DNA of 64,000 nt. Origin: Pachypanchax playfairii. Taxonomy: Eukaryota > Chordata > Actinopteri > Cyprinodontiformes > Aplocheilidae. Positions 26,501 through 36,301 of this stretch are shown here, one piece after another; position 1 is the stretch's first letter; each line of letters starts with the position of its first letter. The notes beneath the pieces were generated by a model. The model was not told the origin of the DNA, made no database searches, and saw nothing but the letters and a program-made list of their open reading frames with translations. The position numbers and the translations under genes were made by a program. The stretch is taken from assembly GCA_006937955.1 (NCBI GenBank), contig SSNP01000407.1:93498-157497 (forward strand). Direction: 5' to 3'.

Positions 26501-29500
26501 AGCCATCAGAACACTACGATGTTAGCATCAAGCTGCAGTCACCAGAACACCACGCTGTTAGCATCAAGCTGCAGCCAGCAGAACGTCAAGCTGTTAGCAT
26601 CAAGCTGCAGCCAGCAGAACACTACGATGTTAGCATCAAGCTGCAGTCACCAGAACACCCGCTGTTAGCATCAAGCTGCAGCCAGCAGAACACCACTCTG
26701 TTAGCATCAAGCTGCAGCCATCAGAACACCACGCTGTTAGCATCAAGCTGCAGCCAGAAGACTGTCACACTGTTAGCATCAAGCTGCAGCCAGCAGAACA
26801 CCACGCTGTTAGCATCAAGCTGCAGCCAGCAGAACGCCAAGCTGTTAGCATCAAGCTGCAGCCAGCAGAACACTACGATGTTAGCATCAAGCTGCAGTCA
26901 CCAGAACACCACGCTGTTAGCATCAAGCTGCAGCCAGCAGAACACTACGATGTTAGCATCAAGCTGCAGCCAGCAGAACGTCAAGCTGTTAGCATCAAGC
27001 TGCAGCCATCAGAACACCACGCTGTTAGCATCAAGCTGCAGCCAGAAGACTGTCACACTGTTAGCATCAAGCTGCAGCCAGCAGAACACCACGCTGTTAG
27101 CATCAAGCTGCAGCCAGAAGAACGTCACACTGTTAGCATCAAGCTGCAGCCAGCAGAACACCACCCTGTTAGCATCAAGCTGCAGCCAGAAGACTGTCAC
27201 ACTGTTAGCATCAAGCTGCAGCCAGAAGACTGTCACACTGTTAGCATCAAGCTGCAGCCAGCAGAACACCACGCTGTTAGCATCAAGCTGCAGCCAGCAG
27301 AACGCTACGATGTTAGCATCAAGCTGCAGTCACCAGAACACCACGCTGTTAGCATCAAGCTGCAGCCAGAAGACTGTCACACTGTTAGCATCAAGCTGCA
27401 GTCACCAGAACACCACGCTGTTAGCATCAAGCTGCAGCCAGCAGAACGTCAAGCTGTTAGCATCAAGCTGCAGCCATCAGAACACCACGCTGTTAGCATC
27501 AAGCTGCAGCCAGAAGACTGCCAAACTGTTAGCATCAAGCTGCAGCCAGCAGAACACCACGCTGTTAGCATCAAGCTGCAGCCAGCAGAACGTCAAGCTG
27601 TTAGCATCAAGCTGCAGCCATCAGAACACCACGCTGTTAGCATCAAGCTGCAGCCAGAAGACTGTCACACTGTTAGCATCAAGCTGCAGCCAGCAGAACA
27701 CCACGCTGTTAGCATCAAGCTGCAGCCAGCAGAACACTACGATGTTAGCATCAAGCTGCAGTCACCAGAACACCACGCTGTTAGCATCAAGCTGCAGCCA
27801 GAAGACTGTCACACTGTTAGCATCAAGCTGCAGCCAGCAGAACCCCACCTGTTAGCATCAAGCTGCAGCCAGAAGAACGTCACGCTGTTAGCATCAAGCT
27901 GCAGCCAGCAGAACACCACGCTGTTAGCATCAAGCTGCAGCCAGCAGAACACCACCCTGTTAGCATCAAGCTGCAGGCTTCCATAGAGACACTGCCACCT
28001 GCTGGGGGCGGGGGGGGCAGCAAACAGACACATACATCTGTATATTTTGGCAGGCGTGTTGACTCACTGCAGTTAGCTGTGTTGTAGTGACGCGGCTCCA
28101 TGCAGGTTTCATACCTGTTCAGTGAGAAACGACGGCTTATAGGCGCCATCAGTGGACGTGTTGCCCGTGCCCCGCATGGACTTCATGTGTGAGACGGCCA
28201 TTCGCAGGATGGTCAACTTGTCAGGCTTCCTGGCCAGAGCGCTACATGTGGGGACCATGTCTGACAGCTCAGTGATGTACTGTGTCATTTTATTACGCCG
28301 GCGTCTCTCGATCTCACTGTGATTCTCTCTGCAACAAAAGAACAGAGCAGCTTAACACCTGAAGGATGTCACCTGGAACCAGCCTCACTTCAACCAACGC
28401 TGCATACATCCAACTTCTTTGATGCTGAAGTTCTTCTAAAGACAACAGAAGACGTCTTTAAAACATTTATACTTTCAATCAAAAAGAGATTTTAGCCCTT
28501 TGCTTCAGTCTGACTGACAGTCTGAAGCATCTGTCTCTTAAATGAGGAGGTCCTCGTAGATGGAAGCATGTGTTGTGCTGACCTCAGTAACTGGTGTCAG
28601 TCAGTAACAGTGTAGTCCAGCACCTCACCAGGATCCAGGATCAGCAGCTTTTCTTCTGCTCAGTTTTTATAGAAGACAAATGATCTCACTCTCATTCAGA
28701 CGTTGGTGAATAATCTGTGATTTGTTTCAGGTAACCTGTGCAGCTACCAGCCAGCACTACTGCACATCTGTACTGATATTCTCCTGCTGTATCATGCCCT
28801 GTTCTGACCTGTTGGCACCTGCTGGCTGTGTGGGACCATTTGAAATGACTGCAGGTTTTCCTGATCCCTCACAGAGTGGAGGATCCACTGTGAGCTGAGC
28901 TGCTTAGGCCTACCTGGCATATCTCTCCTTCAGGACAAACATGTGTAACTGGGACGTGTCTATACAGTGTTACTGTATTTACACTGTTCTCATGCACAAA
29001 TCGGTGTTTAACACCAGATGAGTCAGATGCAGATGATGACATCATGAACACAATGGGCTGGAGGAAGTGATGCTGTGGTTCTCAGAGTCCTCCTCTCTCC
29101 TAATCTCACTAGCTTCATGCATGCTGCTGACTACATCCCACAGTCTGGACACAGACACTGAGGTTCAGTATTAACAGTAATCTGTTTAAATAAAATGAGG
29201 ATTATTACAGCCTCTGAACTGGAATGGAATAAAGACTTCCTGTTCATTTTTACAGTATAATGGCTTCTACCGTGTCCTTGTGTAGACGAGTCCAGCTACA
29301 CTCTGTCCTGATGTCCTGCTGCTGTGTTCAATACAAACACGTACAAAGTGAACGCACCAGGACGAACTCGCTCACGGTCTCATAATGAAGCTTTCTTTAG
29401 GACCGCCTACAGAACGCTGCTGTCATTGTTAACGGTGCAGCTTCTTGTGCAGCCAGCAGAGGGCAGCAGATACAAATCCACTGAGTTCCTGATCAACTCA

Positions 29501-32500
29501 GGTTTAAACACTTGAACACAGCACAGCATGATGGAGGACGAGAGAAACAACACGAGACAGAGAGTCATACAACAGAAGTGAGTCCACCCCCTGCCAACCC
29601 CATCCCAACAGGGTCCGATTCCAACCTGCACCCCCCAGGGGCCACACTCTAAAACACCTGGCTCAACAGGAGGACGTCAGTTCTTACAAATAAAAAGGGA
29701 AGAGATTTCAAATGTTTCTGTAGAATATTTTTCAACCTTATTGTTGAGACGTCTCAGACTGTGTTGTTCCATCTTTATGAGGAACCTCTTCCTCTGTGAG
29801 CTCTCAAACCAAACCAAGTTGCTGGAACAGCTGCTGGGTCTGAGGCCCCCGGTCTGTCTGATGGTGAGAGCCACATTGTGCACTGGAAGACAGTCGAGTT
29901 CTGATTGGTGCTACAGTGACTCAAACCAATGTAAAGGTTCTCCACTGATTCTCCTCTGCTCACCTGACATCTACCTACATCCTCTTCCATCAAACAGCTT
30001 TTCAGTAGCTTTAATCTTCCTATACGCAGAGCCGTAATACAATCTGCTACATGTGACCCAAAAAACCCAAAGCTCCCAAAGTTCTGGTGTCCGTTTGTGT
30101 TGGGTTTTGGAGACTGAAGACCTGATTTATCAAAGACCTGTGGTTGTTAAAACAGGTGCAAACGTCTCAGCAGCTACAAAAACAACATTCTACAACATCA
30201 CAGAGTGGAACCTGAAGACGTCTTTACTGCAGATTAATAATATATTTTATATCTTCCTTCATATTTGAAGCTCCAATGGCTCAAATTTCATTTTCTGTTT
30301 GTGTCTTTCTTTCACTCGTAAGAGAAAAATCACTGTCAAACTCCTCATTTATATATTACTGTTTGCACCTGTTATTAATTACACGAGTAATCTTAGTAGA
30401 TCACCTGTTAATCAGGAACACGCCCTCGGCACTAAACTTTTGCTGCACATGAAATTTTACACTTTTTATTTGGAATATTAATAAATCAGACTCTGAGTAT
30501 TTTCACAGGGGTGCAGTCCCTTCTGTTGCAGACTGTACCCAGTGGATCAGATCTGTAACAACACACTGCATTGCTTGTAATGGAAGCAAATAAAGTAGAA
30601 ATAATGAGATGTCCCAACAGGGTATCCGTAGGCTTCAGAAGGGGAAATCTGGACCTTTTTGCAGCTCATGTAGAAATTCAGTTTCAGAACCACAAAATCT
30701 GGTGAAACCTGACCTAAATACAACTCTTAAGAGTTCAAATGGAAAGGTTCCATGAAAGAATAATCAGTGATTTGAACTGATTAAACCCACCGATACCATG
30801 AAACAACAGCTGGTTCTAAAACATCATCTGTTTGTTTTCAATGCTCTTACCTTGAAAATTTGCTGGGTCCCTCTCCATCTTCATCATCAAAATCCATTCT
30901 GAAAAATAACAAACCAAAGGTTTCATGTCTGTTCAGTGTAAGACGTGTCGGGTTCAGTTTGAACCACGCGTGACAAACAGGGACATCTTCATACAGTTTA
31001 TACAGCAGTTCATAACACTGTAATGCACTTTACAGAAACTAAGTCCAGCTCACAGCAACGATCCAGATTCTAAGTTAGTTTTATGAAACATTTTAGTTAG
31101 TTGTAAATAGTAATTAGACTCAGTAAGTAAATAGTTTCTATCTAAAGACCCAACAGATTGTCTCACGCAGCACGACAGCAGTGAAGATACTCACCCTCCG
31201 GATCTCCTCTTGCCGGCACGGCCAGGTACAGCTCCTCCCATCCTCACCTGGCCCGACCCTACGGCTCCAGGCATGGAGACTGTTCCTGGCAACTCGCTGC
31301 CCATTTCTGTACCATCATCACCATAAAAGATGAACAGAGAATAAAACTAGTATTTATTTGGAAAATGTTGGGATGAATGTATTTAGAATGCAGAAGATCA
31401 GACAGCTGTAGTGTGACAGGGAGGCTGTATGTGAAGGAGGGAGGCGGGTCCTTATATGGAACTAGATCAGCATCAAAACCTCCGAATTTGAGACACCCTA
31501 CACTCATGAAATCCATCACGTGTGCAGATTTGACTATGCACGAGCACAGAACACACTCTGCTCCCTCTGTCACACCCACATGATGAGGTCATCACTCCAG
31601 AACCAAAACCTCTTCCATTCATAATTATGGTGGCCAGAAGAGAAGCTTTAAATTGTCTCTTTCTGAAGGAGAAATGGACTCAGGAGAAGAGACGGTGTGA
31701 ACAGAACCAGTTCTGATGCTCACAGCTGAATGTTTGAGCTGAAATCGGTTCCTTCAAGTTCTGTTGATTAAACACAGTCAGTCTCAGTGTCATCGTTCAT
31801 GACTCGTCCTCCTGACAGCAGCTGGTGGGACAGGAAGATCCTGTTGACCTAAAGCTGCAGCTCATTTCAAACTCCAGTCCCTTTTTATTTAGAACCTTCA
31901 TGTTCCTCAGCAGAACTCTGTGTGTTGAGAGACATTCAGTAAAGAGGATTTCCAGGTGGTTCTTTCTGCATATTGCTGCTTTGTTTCTGTGCAGTATCAG
32001 ATTACAGGTGATGTTGTTGATAGAAATAATATTTGATGTTTAACTCGTGTCTCTGTGAGTGAAAATGACTCGAGCTGAACAGGTGAATCTTTCCATGGAT
32101 CAAACTCCAACCCACTGAGTCAGAACATCATCAAGTCTTTTATTTCTGTGTGAGTGATGTCATCATTCTCTGGGTCTGATTTAATACATTAATGAAGCAG
32201 TGTTGCTACAACCAGCTGATATATTTTATTAATGTAAACACCAGCTGACTAATGCTTTTAATGTACACGTAAGATGGAAACAAAGAGCTGCTTCCTGTTT
32301 CATCACTTCCTGTTTCACACTGAAGATCATAAAAACATTCATACCTACCTGATAAGAGTCAAACACACGAACCTGCAGCATGTTTCATTAAACACAGTTA
32401 GAATGACTCTAACTGTCTGACTGAGACATTTTAAAAGTTGTTTCTACAAGGCTGAAAGGTTATGCTTACAAAAACAAGGTGGTTTCTTGGTCTCCAACTA

Positions 32501-35500
32501 CAGCTCAATCAACCATTCATTTTAATTATTCACCTTCTAGTATTTGGAAAATCTTCTCTGACATGGTGGGGGTCTCTTTGGCTTTTCAACCTGCTTAGTG
32601 GATCCAGTAAAGCACCTGTTCACAAGCAGCTTTCCTGTGTCACTGTGATGACAAAAATTTGGACATATTTCTACTCCTCATCTGACGTTACCATCAAACA
32701 TTGGATTGTGTGCCACTTGCAGGCAGCTCAGTCTTTATGGTCTGTTCACTCACTCACTCATGCGTTTAGTCAATGCTCTGATTTGCTAAACAAACCTCAG
32801 GCATGCTATACTGCACCAAGCAACGTAGTTAGTGATTGCCATAATGAATGGAGTCCAATGCAAATAGCAACTTATTACTCTACACCTCTAAACGGCTTCT
32901 AAGTTTATTATTCTTCTGTAGACGTTAATGCGGCCCGAACGACAAAATGTACCCAGACACAACATACATCAAATCGACCGGCTCGCTCACGGAATGGGTG
33001 CTATTACTTTTGTTGGGGATCTGAGTTACCATGGCGACACAGCACGCCAAAAAGCAAGCCCGAAATGCCCCCGAGCCCATACCGCCAGAGATTATGACAC
33101 GTATTATACATCAAACTGACCGGGCCAAAATCCAGATGTACATGATCATGGTTTGGTGGCGTTTCAAGTTACCATGGCAACAGTATTCACAAACAACCCT
33201 GCCTCTCATTGAAAATAAATGGAAAACGCTCCTAAAAACGCCAAAGATGTGACCTTTTTCTAGAGCTTACTGCGACAATATACTTTCACCTACGGACACC
33301 ATTCCACTTTATTCCTGGTCACAAGGGATGGGTCTACTTTAGATTTAAAGATCTCGTACAAAACTCAGACCGTGTGGCCGTGGTGATGCCAAACGCCATC
33401 AGAAGCACCCGTTTTACACAAAGGACAGACAGTACCACCTGTGATGAGGTGTGATACATCAAATCTCATCGGTTTGAGAAGTGAACCATTATGTAAACGG
33501 TAATTTTGGGGTTACCATGGCAACAGCAGTAGACATTGGTCATAAACCCCACTCTGGTGTTTTTGATGTGGCTAAGTGTGGATGGGAATCAGATCATAGT
33601 GTGTAAATAAACATAATGAGGCACGAGAACAACAAACAAAAGCACTGCAGGGCAGGAAATCCAATAACAGTTTAGATCAGTGATGTTGTTGCTCAGAGTT
33701 ACTAAAGATCAGTGATGTTGTTGATCAGAGTGTCTAAAGATCAGTGATGTTGTTGATCAGAGTGACTAAAGATCAGCGACGTTGTTGATCAGAGTGACTA
33801 AAGATCAGCGACGTTGTTGCTCAGAGTGACTAAAGATCAGTGATGTTGTTGATCAGAGTGACGAAAGATAAGTGATGTTGTTGATCAGAGTGACTAAAGA
33901 TCAGCGACGTTGTTGATCAGAGTGACTAAAGATCAGCGACGTTGTTGATCAGAGTGACTAAAGATCAGTGACGTTGTTGATCAGAGTGACTAAAGATCAG
34001 TGACGTTGTTGCTCAGAGTGACTAAAGATCAGTGACGTTGTTGATCAGAGTGACTAAAGATCAGTGACGTTGTTGATCAGAGTGACTAAAGATCAGCGAT
34101 GTTGTTGATCAGAGTGACTAAAGATCAGTGACGTTGTTGATCAGAGTGACTAAAGATCAGTGACGTTGTTGATCAGAGTGACTAAAGATCAGCGACGTTG
34201 TTGATCAGTGACTAAAGATCAGTGACGTTGTTGATCAGAGTGACTAAAGATCAGTGACGTTGTTGATCAGAGTGACTAAAGATCAGTGACGTTGTTGATC
34301 AGAGTGACTAAAGATCAGCGACGTTGTTGATCAGAGTGACTAAAGATCAGCGACGTTGTTGATCAGAGTGACTAAAGATCAGCGACGTTGTTGATCAGAG
34401 TGACTAAAGATCAGCGACGTTGTTGATCAGAGTGACTAAAGATCAGCGACGTTGTTGATCAGAGTGACTAAAGATCAGCGACGTTGTTGATCAGAGTGAC
34501 TAAAGATCAGTGATGTTGTTGATCAGAGTTACTAAAGATCAGTGATGTTGTTGATCAGAGTTACTAAAGATCAGTGACGTTGTTGATCAGAGTGACTAAA
34601 GATCAGTGATGTTGTTGCTCAGAGTGACTAAAGATCAGTGACGTTGTTGATCAGAGTGACGAAAGATCAGTGACGTTGTTGATCAGAGTGACGAAAGATC
34701 AGTGACGTTGTTGATCAGAGTGACTAAAGATAAGTGACGTTGTTGATCAGAGTGACTAAAGATCAGTGATGTTGTTGATCAGAGTGACGAAAGATCAGTG
34801 ACGTTGTTGATCAGAGTGACTAAAGATCAGTGATGTTGTTGCTCAGAGTGACTAAAGATCAGTGACGTTGTTGATCAGAGTGACGAAAGATCAGTGACGT
34901 TGTTGATCAGAGTGACGAAAGATCAGTGACGTTGTTGATCAGAGTGACTAAAGATAAGCGACGTTGTTGATCAGTGACTAAAGATCAGTGACGTTGTTGA
35001 TCAGAGTGACTAAAGATCAGTGACGTTGTTGATCAGAGTGACTAAAGATCAGCGACGTTGTTGATCAGAGTGACTAAAGAGCAGCGACGTTGTTGATCAG
35101 AGTGACTAAAGATCAGCGACGTTGTTGATCAGAGTGACTAAAGATCAGTGACGTTGTTGATCAGAGTGACTAAAGATCAGTGACGTTGTTGATCAGAGTG
35201 ACTAAAGATCAGTGACGTTGTTGATCAGAGTGACTAAAGACCAGCGACGTTGTTGATCAGAGTGACAAAAGATCAGCGATGTTGTTGATCAGAGTGACTA
35301 AAGATAAGTGACGTTGTTGATCAGAGTGACTAAAGATCAGTGACGTTGTTGCTCAGAGTGACTAAAGATCAGTGACGTTGTTGATCAGAGTTACTAAAGA
35401 CCAGCGACGTTGTTGATCAGTGACAAAAGATCAGCGACGTTGTTGATCAGAGTGACTAAAGATCAGCGACGTTGTTGATCAGAGTGACTAAAGATCAGCG

Positions 35501-36248
35501 ACGTTGTTGATCAGAGTGACTAAAGATCAGTGACGTTGTTGATCAGAGTGACTAAAGATCAGCGACGTTGTTGATCAGAGTGACTAAAGATCAGCGATGT
35601 TGTTGATCAGAGTGACTAAAGATCAGCGACGTTGTTGATCAGAGTGACTAAAGATCAGTGACGTTGTTGATCAGAGTGACTAAAGATCAGTGATGTTGTT
35701 GATCAGAGTGACTAAAGATCAGTGATGTTGTTGATCAGAGTGACTAAAGATCAGTGACGTTGTTGCTCAGAGTGACTAAAGATCAGTGACGTTGTTGATC
35801 AGAGTGACTAAAGATCAGTGACGTTGTTGATCAGAGTTACTAAAGATCAGTGATGTTGTTGATCAGAGTTACTAAAGATCAGTGATGTTGTTGATCAGAG
35901 TTACTAAAGATCAGTGATGTTGTTGATCAGAGTGACTAAAGATCAGCGACGTTGTTGATCAGAGTGACTAAAGATCAGTGACGTTGTTGATCAGAGTGAC
36001 TAAAGATCAGTGACGTTGTTGATCAGAGTGACTAAAGATCAGTGATGTTGTTGATCAGAGTGACTAAAGATCAGTGACGTTGTTGATCAGAGTGACGAAA
36101 GATCAGTGACGTTGTTGATCAGAGTGACGAAAGATCAGTGACGTTGTTGATCAGAGTTACTAAAGATCAGTGATGTTGCTCTCTAAGAAACCTCCAAACC
36201 TTTAAGGCGTACCTATCTACCGTGTGACGAACTGCCTGTTGATGGTGG

Positions 36249-36301
<53 letters not shown>

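Larger units (their letters stand above)
27930..28544. repeat. Duplicated block, copy B
   Basis: Identical partner of 24211-24825. It continues without interruption at 28545 into unique intron 3 sequence (AGGAGGTCCTCG), so this copy has the natural upstream context of exon 4. Confidence 0.95.
32960..33530 (+). repeat. Three diverged modules each ending in an RFX-like palindrome
   Basis: Three segments start with ACATCAAA (32966, 33108, 33456) and, 55-60 bp later, carry GTTACCATGGC(G/A)AC (33025, 33168, 33511). The modules are otherwise diverged. They look like an old internally repeated element, family unknown. 32435-32959 holds open frames but nothing recognisable. Confidence 0.6.

Noticed and set aside
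24823..27855. Plus-strand open frame of about 1,000 codons starting at the N
   Set aside because: It begins in an undetermined codon at an assembly join, changes repeat register at a small deletion near 26659, and is made only of minisatellite units.
31825..32043. Open frame of 72 codons present twice (also at 61845-62057)
   Set aside because: The shared frame is explained by the dispersed inverted repeat. The two copies differ by a 6-bp indel and have no known domain.
32462..33252. Cluster of overlapping open frames in arnt2 intron 1
   Set aside because: No recognisable domain, no splice context and no codon-like pattern. Overlapping frames of this length are expected by chance in repeat-derived sequence.
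33675..36178. CRISPR-like array (regular 32-bp repeats)
   Set aside because: There are no unique spacers between repeats, and the setting is an intron of a vertebrate gene. It is a minisatellite.
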